The position numbers and the translations under genes were made by a program. The notes under the pieces were generated by a model, which saw nothing but the letters and a program-made list of their open reading frames with translations, made no database searches and had not been told where the DNA came from. This document shows positions 55,027 through 63,408 of a stretch of DNA of 64,000 nt, piece after piece; positions within the stretch are counted from its first letter, which is position 1; each line of letters starts with the position of its first letter. This DNA is from an uncultured Lachnospiraceae bacterium (GTDB lineage Bacteria > Bacillota > Clostridia > Lachnospirales > Lachnospiraceae): the NCBI GenBank assembly GCA_948794795.1, contig CAQGLR010000020.1, forward strand, positions 1-64,000, given 5' to 3'.

Positions 55027-55534
55027 AGGGCAATCGCTTAAAAATAAGGATTAAATTCTCATAAAAGTCTGGATTTTCTTTTATTTATAGTGTATAACAT
55101 TCTTATTTTTTGAAGATGCTTCCACTGCAAACAGTGAAAATGCCATAGCAAACTTAACTTTATTAAGAAAAATAGCTTACAACTTCACAAAACTGGATCC
55201 ATGGATGAAAAAGAAGAGTACAAAACAAAAAATGATTGATTTTATGACTGATCTTTCCTTGTTTAAAAAACTAGTTTTTGAAATTATTCCAACCGCTTAA
55301 TTTTGTGTATCAAACGTAGAGAATAAAGTCTCATATGAAAAGAAATATACTATCAGTTGAAAAATTTGACTGTTCTAATACAATTGCATAAATCAGGAGA
55401 TACTCACTCAGATATAACAAGAAATAAGCTGTTTTGCAGTTGTAGTTAGTGCAGGCTTATAAATGAAAAACAGAAATTCTTTTGTTTGTGAGTATCCTAA
55501 AGTTTTTATTCTGAATTTTTAAGCGATTGCCCTA
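55027..55534. mobile_element. Short element with perfect 19-bp inverted repeats
   Basis: AGGGCAATCGCTTAAAAAT at about 55028 and its exact complement ATTTTTAAGCGATTGCCCT at about 55515-55533 bound roughly 505 bp. Inside is the tail of an ISAs1-like transposase (NAIANLTLLRKIAYNFTKLD, then FMTDLSLFKKLVFEIIPTA and a stop near 55300). It looks like an internally deleted IS that can only move with help from a full copy. It joins the upstream remnant within a transposase frame. Confidence 0.7.
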
Positions 55535-55552
55535 AAATGGAAATAAAAATCC

Positions 55553-55744
55553 TTGCAAATATATGGATTATATGGTAAAGTAATCAAGTGTTCCTGGATA
55601 CAATAAGGATGCACAGATATAAAAAGAACAAATTAATCAATCACGTATGCGGATTTCGTATATGGTGCCTTGACGTAGTAACGCCACGTTACTGGTCATA
55701 CGTTTGGAAGCATATGGAAGAAGAAAAACCATGGAGGTATTATT
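55553..55744 (+). promoter_or_regulatory. rpsB promoter and structured leader
   Basis: TTGCAA (55553-55558), a 17-bp spacer and TAAAGT (55576-55581) form a likely promoter. The leader of about 155 bases has paired segments (ACGTATGCGGATTTCGTAT, GTAGTAACGCCACGTTACTGG and a later CATACGTTTGG that could pair with CGTATG). Such a leader before rpsB could bind S2 for feedback control; this is inference. A 62-codon frame crosses the leader but overlaps rpsB out of frame. Confidence 0.55.
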
Positions 55745-56464
55745 ATGAGCGTTATTTCGATGAAACAGTTACTTGAAGCAGGTGTTCATTTTGGACACCA
55801 GACAAAAAGATGGAACCCTAAAATGGCTGAGTACATCTACACAGAACGTAATGGCATTTATATTATTGACTTACAGAAGTCTGTAGGTAAGGTAGACGAA
55901 GCATATAATGCTGTTAAAAATATTGTGGCAGATGGTGGTACAATCCTTTTTGTAGGTACAAAGAAGCAGGCACAGGATTCTATCAGGACAGAAGCAGAGC
56001 GTTGTGGCATGTTCTATGTTAATGAGAGATGGCTAGGCGGCATGCTTACAAACTTTAAAACAATCCAGACCCGTATCAAGAGATTAAAAGCTATTGAAGC
56101 AATGTCAGAAGATGGTACATTTGATGTACTGCCTAAGAAAGAAGTTATTGTCCTTAAGAAAGAATGGGATAAGCTTGAGAAAAACCTTGGCGGTATCAAA
56201 GAAATGAAGAAACTTCCAGATGCTATCTTTGTTGTTGACCCTAAGAAAGAAAGAATCTGTATACAGGAAGCACATACATTAGGTATTTCTATTATCGGAA
56301 TTGCAGATACTAACTGTGACCCAGAAGAACTTGATTATGTAATCCCTGGCAATGATGATGCTATAAGGGCAGTAAAACTTATAGTTTCTAAAATGGCAGA
56401 TGCTGTTATTGAAGCTAACCAGGGTGTTTCTATGACAGACGATGAAATGGCAGAAGCAGAATAA
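55745..56464 (+). CDS. rpsB: 30S ribosomal protein S2
   Basis: A 239-aa protein of normal length. It starts MSVISMKQLLEAGVHFGHQT and has RNGIYIIDLQKS, ILFVGTKKQAQDS, RWLGGMLTNFKTI and VIPGNDDAIRAVKLI. GGAGG lies upstream. It is followed by tsf, the universal bacterial pair. Confidence 0.98.
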   Translation: MSVISMKQLLEAGVHFGHQTKRWNPKMAEYIYTERNGIYIIDLQKSVGKVDEAYNAVKNIVADGGTILFVGTKKQAQDSIRTEAERCGMFYVNERWLGGMLTNFKTIQTRIKRLKAIEAMSEDGTFDVLPKKEVIVLKKEWDKLEKNLGGIKEMKKLPDAIFVVDPKKERICIQEAHTLGISIIGIADTNCDPEELDYVIPGNDDAIRAVKLIVSKMADAVIEANQGVSMTDDEMAEAE

Positions 56465-56499
56465 CGGGATATTTTTTTATAAATATGGAGGAAATTAAA

Positions 56500-57432
56500 A
56501 TGGCAATTACAGCTTCACAGGTTAAAGAGTTAAGGGAAATTTCCGGCGCTGGTATGATGGACTGCAAGAAAGCACTTTCCAATACAGATGGTGATATGGA
56601 TAAGGCAGCAGAGTGGTTACGTGAAAATGGTCTTTCCAAAGCTATTAAGAAAGCAGGCCGTATTGCAGCAGAAGGTATTGTGGCAGTTGATGTTGATGTA
56701 GATGGAAAGACAGCTTCTATTGTAGAAGTAAATAGTGAAACAGATTTCGTTGCCAAGAATGAGAAGTTCCAGGAATATGTTGCAGAAGTTGCAGCACAGG
56801 TAAAGACTTCTGGTGCAGCAGATATTGAAGCTTTTCTTGCAGAGCCTTGGGCAGCAGATACAAGCATGACTGTAGATGGCAAATTAAAATCTATGGTAGC
56901 TGTTATCGGTGAGAATATGAATATCCGCCGTTTTGAAAGGATATCAACTGATGGTATAATTGTTCCATATATCCATGCAGGCGGAAAGATTGGTGTATTG
57001 GTAGAAGCTGGTACAGATTCTGCAAGTGATGGTGTTAAGGAATGCCTTAAGAATATAGCAATGCAGATTGCAGCATTAAATCCAAAATATCTTTCTTCAG
57101 ATGATGTAGATGAAGAATACAAAGAGCATGAAAAAGGCATACTGCTTACACAGGCAAAGAATGACCCTAAGAATGAAGGCAAGCCTGATGATATTATTGA
57201 AAAGATGATTACAGGACGTCTGAATAAAGAATTAAAAGAGGTATGTCTGTTAGAACAGGAATATGTTAAAGCTGAAAATAAAGAAAATGTTAAAACATAT
57301 ATCCAGAATGTTGCTAAGGCAGAAGGATGCCAGATTGATATAAAGAGATTTGTACGCTTTGAAACGGGCGAAGGACTTGAAAAGAAAGAAGAAGATTTTG
57401 CAGCAGAAGTTGCAGCACAGATGGGACAGTAA
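56500..57432 (+). CDS. tsf: Translation elongation factor Ts
   Basis: A 310-aa nucleotide exchange factor for EF-Tu. An N-terminal UBA-like domain (VKELREISGAGMMDCKKALS) precedes the core with VEVNSETDFVAKNEKF, HAGGKIGVLVE and VCLLEQEYVK. GGAGG eight bases upstream sets the start at MAITASQ, five codons after the first ATG of the frame. It has 35 bases to rpsB and is cotranscribed with it. Confidence 0.97.
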   Translation: MAITASQVKELREISGAGMMDCKKALSNTDGDMDKAAEWLRENGLSKAIKKAGRIAAEGIVAVDVDVDGKTASIVEVNSETDFVAKNEKFQEYVAEVAAQVKTSGAADIEAFLAEPWAADTSMTVDGKLKSMVAVIGENMNIRRFERISTDGIIVPYIHAGGKIGVLVEAGTDSASDGVKECLKNIAMQIAALNPKYLSSDDVDEEYKEHEKGILLTQAKNDPKNEGKPDDIIEKMITGRLNKELKEVCLLEQEYVKAENKENVKTYIQNVAKAEGCQIDIKRFVRFETGEGLEKKEEDFAAEVAAQMGQ

Positions 57433-57670
57433 TTATTTCAGCAAAATCTTAAATGAGATGTTTTGTAAACTCAATGTATATACTGGTTTTTAAGCATTTT
57501 TATATCAAATAATGTAACTGGGTAAAGTATCATAAGTTGTTACAAACTATCATAAGTTATCATAAGATTTTGAGTAAAAATTGAGTAGTAAAATGCGTAA
57601 AATTAAAATGAAATACATTCAGCAAAGTTTACGCAAATAAACTTTATTTCACAGTATCAATTTGCATTTA

Positions 57671-57699
57671 TTGACAGGATACTATTAGTATCCTGTCAA
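57671..57699. terminator. Perfect 12-bp hairpin downstream of tsf
   Basis: TTGACAGGATAC-TATTA-GTATCCTGTCAA. It lies between tsf and the small minus-strand frame and may stop both. There is no T-run, only AAAAG on one side. Confidence 0.5.
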
Positions 57700-57757
57700 A
57701 AGAATCAAATATGTATTAATAATAAAAAATATGTAAAAGTTTATTTTATTGTTCTCT

Positions 57758-57907
57758 TTAATATGCTGTGAAAGCATCCAATATATTATCTCTTTCTCTC
57801 TCATCATCAAAAGCAAGTGAAATCATTATTACTCTGTCACCAACAATACGAAAATAGTTATCCTGATATTTAAAAATATTGTTGGATTCTATTATGTAAC
57901 TCACCAT
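57758..57907 (-). CDS. Possible 49-aa small protein or gene remnant
   Basis: A short open frame reading MVSYIIESNNIFKYQDNYF and then IVGDRVIMISLAFDDERERDN, ending TAY. The composition is protein-like and the phrase looks like the end of a small domain, but there is no clear ribosome binding site. It may be a gene fragment. The surroundings (57433-57670 and 57908-58140) show only short TATCATAAG repeats and AT-rich sequence. Confidence 0.35.
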   Translation of the reverse strand: MVSYIIESNNIFKYQDNYFRIVGDRVIMISLAFDDERERDNILDAFTAY

Positions 57908-58139
57908 AATGTAACTATATTATATCGGTTTTCTGCCATGTCTGTTTTATAAATTCCAATAATTTCTATTATCCACTTTTGTGGGGACAGACGGTTTCTG
58001 GTATAAGCAACCCATAACTATAATTAATACGTAAATGGTGTTATAATTATTAATGTGTTTGTCATGGAATTTGATAATAAGAAATTGACAAATGTATTAT
58101 AATTAGTTATTATTAATAAAGGTTAGATGCAACTATTTA

Positions 58140-58190
58140 TTGTTATTATACGCTGTAACAGGCTGCCAAAGGCAGCATGGAGGGAGTTTT
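58140..58190 (+). promoter_or_regulatory. Promoter-hairpin-RBS module before the HAD gene
   Basis: TATACG (58148-58153, weak -10) is followed by the perfect hairpin GCTGCC-AAA-GGCAGC and then ATGGAGGGAGTTTT and the ATG. The hairpin and ribosome binding site have the same spacing as in front of the ABC permease at 7348. No -35 is clear. Confidence 0.5.
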
Positions 58191-58862
58191 ATGACAGGAG
58201 TAATTTTTGATTTTAATGGTACAATGTTTTTTGATGAGAAGTTCCAGGAAATGTCATGGAAGGATTTTATTAGAAAAAAGACTGGACAGGATATAACAGA
58301 CCAGGAATTCCAGAATTATATACATGGAAGGAATGCAGATGTCTCATTACCATATTTTTTGAAATGTACCTTTTCACGTAATGAAATTGAGAAATTAGAA
58401 GAAGAAAAGGAGAAATTATATAGGGATTTATGCCTGCAAAGTGAGGATTTCAAACTTGCAGACGGGTTATATGGTTTCTTAGAAGTATTAAAGAAGTCAG
58501 AAGTGCCCATAACTATTGCCACTGCATCAGGATGGAATAATGTTAGATTTTTCTTTGAGCATCTTTGCCTTGACAGATGGTTTGATATTAATAAAGTTGT
58601 TTTCAATGATGGAAATATTCCAGGTAAACCAGAACCAGATTTGTATTTGCTGGCTGCAGAAAAACTACAGTTAGATATACATAGTTGTGTTGTGTTTGAA
58701 GATTCGGTGTCAGGCATTGAAGCAGCAAGAAGAGCTGGTGCAGGAAAGATTATTAAAGTAAATTCCATGAGAAAGCCAGATATAAGCAATGATGTTACTG
58801 GAGTTATTAAAGATTACAAAGACACAGATAAGCTGCTTGCTTATATGGATATAAGTGTATAA
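58191..58862 (+). CDS. HAD family hydrolase (phosphatase)
   Basis: A 223-aa haloacid dehalogenase-type enzyme. Motif I is FDFNGTMF, where the usual second Asp is Asn (DFNGT), as in part of the beta-phosphoglucomutase-like branch. Motif II is TIATASG, the Lys is in GKPEPDLYL, and motif III is VVFEDSVSGIEAA. A helical cap lies at about 15-85. The start MTGVIFDF follows GGAGG; 17 upstream codons overlap the leader hairpin. The substrate is likely a small sugar phosphate. Confidence 0.9.
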   Translation: MTGVIFDFNGTMFFDEKFQEMSWKDFIRKKTGQDITDQEFQNYIHGRNADVSLPYFLKCTFSRNEIEKLEEEKEKLYRDLCLQSEDFKLADGLYGFLEVLKKSEVPITIATASGWNNVRFFFEHLCLDRWFDINKVVFNDGNIPGKPEPDLYLLAAEKLQLDIHSCVVFEDSVSGIEAARRAGAGKIIKVNSMRKPDISNDVTGVIKDYKDTDKLLAYMDISV

Positions 58863-58889
58863 TTATTTATTTTGTGAGACCGGTGTATT

Positions 58890-58958
58890 ATGGAAATTAG
58901 AGTTGCAACAAGGGAAGATACTAAATCAATCTAAAGAATTTATGCACTTTATATATTT
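58890..58958 (+). pseudogene. GNAT acetyltransferase N-terminal stub
   Basis: MEIRVATREDTKSI, then TAA, then RIYALYIFL. This matches the start of phosphinothricin-type GNAT acetyltransferases, where the sequence would continue without a stop. Nothing further of the gene is seen. Confidence 0.5.
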
Positions 58959-59040
58959 TTAGTTAAACCAGGCAAATTAATATTCAACTTTTTATAATTC
59001 TGTCATATAATATCAGGAATAATATAACTGGAGGGATTAT

Positions 59041-59817
59041 ATGGCAACAGTTATGCTTGATGCTGGACATGGAGGATATGACAATGGTGCTTCATTTGAG
59101 GGAAGAAGGGAAAAGGATGATACATTAAATCTTACCCTTGCTGTTGGCAATATTCTTGAAAACAGGGGTGTGGATGTGCTTTATACAAGGACTACAGATA
59201 TTTACCAGAGCCCTGCACAAAAAGCGCAGATTGCCAATGAAAGTGACGCTGATTATTTTATATCAATCCACAGGAATTCAAGTACATCGCCTAATATGTA
59301 TTCAGGTGTACAGACGCTTGTGTATGAAAATAGTGGAATACCTGCTGTTTTTGCAGAAAATATAAACAGGGAACTTGAAAAAGTTGGATTTAAAAATATT
59401 GGTGTAGAAGAACGGAAGAATTTAGCAGTCCTCAGGCGTACAAAGATGCCTGCGGCGCTTGTTGAAGCAGGTTTTATAAATACTGAGGCTGATAATAATA
59501 TTTTTGATTTGAAATTTCCAGAGGTAGCACAGGCAATAGCTAATGGGATAATTGATACAGTAAGCGGTGCTGATATTGAAAGAAATGAATTAAATGGATA
59601 CTGGGTTGAAACTGGCTTGTTCAGGCATTATGATAATGCAAAGAACCTAGCAAAAAATATGCAAGCTGACGGGTATAACAGTATAATAGTACCAAATAAT
59701 GAATATTACAGTGTATACCATGGTGTTTATGATGATTATGATAAAGCTGAAGCAGTAGGTAAAACTTTGTTTGGAAAAGGCTATGAAACAAGGATTGTAC
59801 AAGGAAGTGTAAAGTAA
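59041..59817 (+). CDS. N-acetylmuramoyl-L-alanine amidase with SPOR domain
   Basis: A 258-aa Amidase_3-type hydrolase without a signal peptide. TVMLDAGHGGYDNGA has the first Zn His, a Glu in RREKDDTLNLT, ISIHRNSS the second His, and ALVEAGFINTEAD the catalytic Glu. Residues about 185-258 form a SPOR domain (YWVETGLFRHYDNAKNLAKN, AEAVGKTLFGKGYETRI), which binds denuded glycan strands at division or spore septa. GGAGGG precedes the ATG. The missing signal peptide suggests a mother-cell or phage-like release route, or a non-classical location. Confidence 0.92.
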   Translation: MATVMLDAGHGGYDNGASFEGRREKDDTLNLTLAVGNILENRGVDVLYTRTTDIYQSPAQKAQIANESDADYFISIHRNSSTSPNMYSGVQTLVYENSGIPAVFAENINRELEKVGFKNIGVEERKNLAVLRRTKMPAALVEAGFINTEADNNIFDLKFPEVAQAIANGIIDTVSGADIERNELNGYWVETGLFRHYDNAKNLAKNMQADGYNSIIVPNNEYYSVYHGVYDDYDKAEAVGKTLFGKGYETRIVQGSVK

Positions 59818-59837
59818 TAAAATAAAAGTGTGCTAAT

Positions 59838-59882
59838 TAAAGCTAAAGTGGAAAAGATATTAATTTCCCACTTTAGCTTTAT
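59838..59882. terminator. Bidirectional terminator
   Basis: AAAGCTAAAGTGG pairs with CCACTTTAGCTTT around 15 bases, flanked by A and T runs on either side. It serves both the amidase and the convergent LacI gene. Confidence 0.8.
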
Positions 59883-59884
59883 GT

Positions 59885-60952
59885 TTAATTAAAAGAACCT
59901 GTAATAAATTTAGAACAGCTTTCCCTTATTACAAGCTTACCTTCTAATTCCATGCGTACTACACTTGAGTGACCGCCTTTCATACGGTCTGTTAGTAAAT
60001 ATAATGCAAATTTTCCCATTTCTTCTTTTGGAAGTCTTACTGTAGTAAGCATAGGCCTGCAGTTTCCAGCTTCTTCAATATCATCACTTGATATAACAGA
60101 TGGTATTAAAGGAAGGTTTTTATGCCTGCTTAGTGATTTTAACATACCAATAGCAGTTATATCATTTGCGCAATAAATTCCTGTAGGGCAGTTTCCAGAA
60201 CTTAAGAAATTTTCCATTGCTTCATATCCTTCTGCTTCTGTCTGTTTTGTTTCAATAATATATGCAGGGTTTAACTGTATGCTATTTTTTTTTAATGTTT
60301 CAGTAAATCCATGGTATCTTGCTTCATTCTGGCATTCACCTGCATAACCTATGTTTTTATGTCCAAGGCTTATAAGATATTCCACCGCTGTAGATGCAAC
60401 TTTATATCCATCACATAGAAGTTCATCAACCTCATAATTTGTAGAATTACGGTTTACTGATACTACACTTTTATATTTTGAGTCAAGTTTTTTTAATGCA
60501 ATACTGTTGCATTTTCCAACTATAACAAGACCATCACATTTTCTGCCAGCTTCTTCATACATAGAGTTAATTATTGAATCCAGGTTTATATTGCTGCACT
60601 TTCTGTCATCTGAGAAAACAGGCATATACCATACTTTTGACAATATACAGAAGTGTTTATGTATTTCACTTTCAATTACACGCAATAATTCTGAAAAGAA
60701 AGGGTCTGTCCTTGATTCGTCCATACGTGTCATAAGTACATTAATATAATAAGTTTTATTTTCTTCTTTTGCCTTTTTCCCAAGTTTTAGACTTCTTGCT
60801 GCCTCATTTGGAGTATAGTTTAATTCCATTGCAGCTTTCCATATTTTATCCCTTGTTTCCTCAGAAGAACAGCGGTAATTTGGGTTGTTAAGTACACGTG
60901 ATACTGTAGATGGCGATACACCTGCCATTTGTGCTATTTTATTTATTGACAT
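59885..60952 (-). CDS. LacI family transcriptional regulator
   Basis: A 355-aa sugar-type repressor. The N-terminal LacI HTH is MSINKIAQMAGVSPSTVSRV followed by the hinge region with EAARSLKLGKK. The rest is a periplasmic-binding-like effector domain (VGKCNSIALKKL, GHKNIGYAGECQ, TGIYCANDITAIGMLKSL). ATGGAGG lies upstream. It is the nearest candidate for binding the LacI-type palindromes at 62.3-63.3 kb, though no sugar gene is directly beside it. Confidence 0.92.
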   Translation of the reverse strand: MSINKIAQMAGVSPSTVSRVLNNPNYRCSSEETRDKIWKAAMELNYTPNEAARSLKLGKKAKEENKTYYINVLMTRMDESRTDPFFSELLRVIESEIHKHFCILSKVWYMPVFSDDRKCSNINLDSIINSMYEEAGRKCDGLVIVGKCNSIALKKLDSKYKSVVSVNRNSTNYEVDELLCDGYKVASTAVEYLISLGHKNIGYAGECQNEARYHGFTETLKKNSIQLNPAYIIETKQTEAEGYEAMENFLSSGNCPTGIYCANDITAIGMLKSLSRHKNLPLIPSVISSDDIEEAGNCRPMLTTVRLPKEEMGKFALYLLTDRMKGGHSSVVRMELEGKLVIRESCSKFITGSFN

Positions 60953-61060
60953 AATATGCCTCCATATTTAAACCAAAGCAGATTACCTGGTGATACGCCT
61001 GCCTGTATTTTTATATTCCATAAAGTCCGGGGCTTTTTAAAAGAGGTTTTTACTATAAAG

Positions 61061-62194
61061 TTAAATTTGTGCCTGTGTTTTATATTTAATTAGTTGTCCA
61101 AGTTTGTAAATGCGTTTTTCTGTGTGTCCAAAGAATATTTTGTATGCTTTACATAAAGAATTTATTCCAGGCAGTCCATTTGTAAATGGCTCCCTCCACC
61201 TGCGGCAACCGCCTCTGCAAAGCCTGTAATATGGACATTCTTTACATTCTTCAGCCTGGTATCTGGAACTTTCTATAAATAAGCCTGCTTTTTCAGAAGC
61301 AGACAGCTTATCAAAACCGTCTTTAACATTTCCAAGTTTCCAGTTATCTGTACAATAGAAGTCACATGGGTAAACACTGCCATCTCCCTCTGCTACAAAG
61401 TAGCAATGGCAGGAACCATTCATGCCACATTGTTCAGCAGCATAACCTGCTGCCATCTGTGCAAGGTTAGAAAACATACGTATATCCATATTGCTGCCTG
61501 CAATAAAATCTGTATACCACAAGTCAAAAAATTCACATAAAAACTTGCCATATTGTTCTGCATCAACAGCAAATCCAGTGTTTTGTGCAGCATCCCTGCC
61601 AGCTTCATCCATGCACGGAACCAGCTGTATATATTCAAATCCATGGCTTTTATAAAATTTATAAAGATAAGATGCTTTTTGTGCTGTGTCATTTGTGATA
61701 ACACTTAGAATATTAAAATCTGCATTATATTGCTTAAGAAGGCCGGCAGCATGCATTACGTTTTCAAATGTACCATTATTGTCTGTTGTCTTGCGGTATT
61801 TGTCATGGATTTTCTTAGGACCATCAAGTGAAAGACCTGTAAGGAAATGGTTTTCTGCCAGGAATTCTGCCCATTCTTCATTAATAAGAGTACCATTTGT
61901 TTGTATTGTATTTTCTATATGCAGCCCTTTTGTATTGTATTTTTTCTGTAGTTTAAGGACTTTGTAGAAGAAACTTATGCCAGCCAGTAAAGGTTCTCCT
62001 CCCTGGAAAGCAAAACTTAGAAATCCATCTGCATAGCTGATGGCATTAATTACAAGCTGTTCCAAAGTATCATCTGTCATAAATCCTTTGCTGTATTCAC
62101 TGCGGCTGCTGCTTAAACATTTATAAAAACAGTATTTACAGTTAATATTACAATTAGAAGATGCTGGTTTAATTAAAATACTTGCTGCTGGCAT
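61061..62194 (-). CDS. Anaerobic sulfatase maturase-like radical SAM protein
   Basis: A 377-aa radical SAM/SPASM enzyme. The cluster motif CNINCKYCFY starts near residue 14; FAFQGGEPLLAG and NGTLINEEWAEFLAE follow. The C-terminal SPASM-type region has CGMNGSCHCYFVAEGDGSVYPCDFYC (read as separate motifs), CKECPYYRLCRGGCRRW and SLCKAY. The pattern is that of anSME, which converts Cys or Ser of sulfatases to formylglycine. No sulfatase is in the window. AGGTAA precedes the ATG (weak site). Confidence 0.88.
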   Translation of the reverse strand: MPAASILIKPASSNCNINCKYCFYKCLSSSRSEYSKGFMTDDTLEQLVINAISYADGFLSFAFQGGEPLLAGISFFYKVLKLQKKYNTKGLHIENTIQTNGTLINEEWAEFLAENHFLTGLSLDGPKKIHDKYRKTTDNNGTFENVMHAAGLLKQYNADFNILSVITNDTAQKASYLYKFYKSHGFEYIQLVPCMDEAGRDAAQNTGFAVDAEQYGKFLCEFFDLWYTDFIAGSNMDIRMFSNLAQMAAGYAAEQCGMNGSCHCYFVAEGDGSVYPCDFYCTDNWKLGNVKDGFDKLSASEKAGLFIESSRYQAEECKECPYYRLCRGGCRRWREPFTNGLPGINSLCKAYKIFFGHTEKRIYKLGQLIKYKTQAQI

Positions 62195-62293
62195 AAGTTA
62201 CCTCCGTTTTAGGTATTTATTAAGAGTGTATATAAATTAAATATTGCACAAATTATTGTATCATTTTTACTATTTTAGATAAACCTGGTTTGC

Positions 62294-62307
62294 AGAAAAC
62301 GTTATCA
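62294..62307. promoter_or_regulatory. LacI-type operator-like site 1
   Basis: AGAAAACGTTATCA, nearly symmetric about the CG at 62300-62301. Confidence 0.4.
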
Positions 62308-62394
62308 TATATATAAAATCCTGTTAAAACTATAGTTTTAGATAAATAATAAATATAATTTAATACAAAATATATATACAGTTAAAATATATTT

Positions 62395-62408
62395 TGAAAA
62401 CGATTTCA
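62395..62408. promoter_or_regulatory. LacI-type operator-like site 2
   Basis: TGAAAACGATTTCA, symmetric except for one position. It also fits a catabolite-responsive element (WTGNAANCGNWNNCW). Confidence 0.5.
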
Positions 62409-62559
62409 TTTTAAGGGAAATTATATGTATTTTATAATAAAATTTAATAAAAGATTATAAATGGAATAATTTCCTGGCGTATTTGCAACTTACTTACAGA
62501 AACAGGTAATAACAGGGATTATGGCTGGATTGGCTGTGATATAATGCAGGAATCTGGGG

Positions 62560-63170
62560 GGGGGAAAAGCAGGTACAGCAAAAGAACCAGCCCAAAAGCC
62601 TGGAAAAACAACTGGAAGTACAGACAAAAAAACTGGCCTGGCAAACCATGTAGTTACAGGTTACTGGCAGAATTTTGACAATGGTGCCAGATGCCTTAAG
62701 ATTAGTGATGTTCTAAAAGGCTATAACCTGGTTGCTGTGGCTTTTGCAGAGGCAACATCTGTGCCAGGCAAAGTAACTTTCCAGCTGGATGAAACACTTT
62801 GCCAAAGATTAGGTGGTTATAGCAAAAAGCAGTTTATTAAAGATATTAAGGCGGCTAAGAAAAAAAGGCATAGAGTGGTAATCTCAGTGGGTGGTGAAAA
62901 TGGGACAGTAAGTGTTAGTAATGCAAAAGAAGCAAAACAATTTGCCAGCAGTATATATAAATTAATGGAAGAATATGGTTTTGATGGTGTAGATATTGAC
63001 CTGGAACACGGTATTAATGCCAGGTATATGGAGAAAGCTTTAAGGAGGCTTTCACAAAAAGCGGGAGAGAGCCTGGTTATTACTATGGTATCACAGACTT
63101 AAGATATATTAACTATTGTAAATATCCAGTATTATAATTCTGGGTCTATGCAATGAATAACTGGAAATAA
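62560..63170 (+). pseudogene. Glycoside hydrolase family 18 (chitinase D-like), broken
   Basis: The frame contains VVTGYWQNFDNGARCLKISD, VAVAFAEATSVPGKVTFQLD, RVVISVGGENGTVSVSNAKE, the catalytic motif FDGVDIDLEH and ITMVSQT. It then stops at 63100, and DILTIVNIQYYNSGSMQ appears afterwards in another frame, which belongs further along in intact chitinases. So the C-terminal part is deleted and shifted. The N-terminus is missing; the frame enters from a G9 tract and a Lys/Thr/Pro linker (KEPAQKPGKTTGSTDKK) that usually joins a binding module. Confidence 0.85.
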
Positions 63171-63216
63171 ACAGCAAAAAACTTATAAAACAAGCATGCA
63201 TTGCCCTGTTTATGCT

Positions 63217-63234
63217 TGTGACAGCGTTTTCACA
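63217..63234. promoter_or_regulatory. LacI-type operator-like site 3
   Basis: TGTGACAGCGTTTTCACA, symmetric about the CG at 63225-63226 with matching TGTGA/TCACA ends. It lies upstream of the ABC ATPase gene. Confidence 0.5.
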
Positions 63235-63321
63235 CTTTGCCCTGTTTTATAGTAAAATATATATTTATATATTATTTTTACTGGTGGATAATACATTTAT
63301 ACAAGCTGTTATCTGCAAATG

Positions 63322-63337
63322 GTGAATACGTTTTCAC
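63322..63337. promoter_or_regulatory. LacI-type operator-like site 4
   Basis: GTGAATACGTTTTCAC, symmetric about the CG at 63329-63330, 72 bases before the ABC ATPase start. Confidence 0.5.
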
Positions 63338-63408
63338 AGGTTTTAATTGAAAATATGCCCATGGCAAAATATAATACAGCACATAAACAACGAAAGGACA
63401 AATGTAAT

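Larger units (their letters stand above)
62195..62559. other. Intergenic region with LacI-type palindromes
   Basis: Very AT-rich sequence between the maturase (minus) and the chitinase remnant (plus). It contains AGAAAACGTTATCA (62294-62307) and TGAAAACGATTTCA (62395-62408), both centred on CG like LacI/CcpA-type operators. A G9 run lies just downstream at about 62557. No gene is seen. Confidence 0.5.

Noticed and set aside
55588..55776. 62-codon frame that could be an rpsB leader peptide
   Set aside because: No ribosome binding site, and it overlaps the rpsB start out of frame; the leader is better explained as structured RNA.
62547..62565. Phase-variable chitinase switch
   Set aside because: The gene is also truncated at its C-terminus, so slipping of the G9 tract could not restore a full enzyme.
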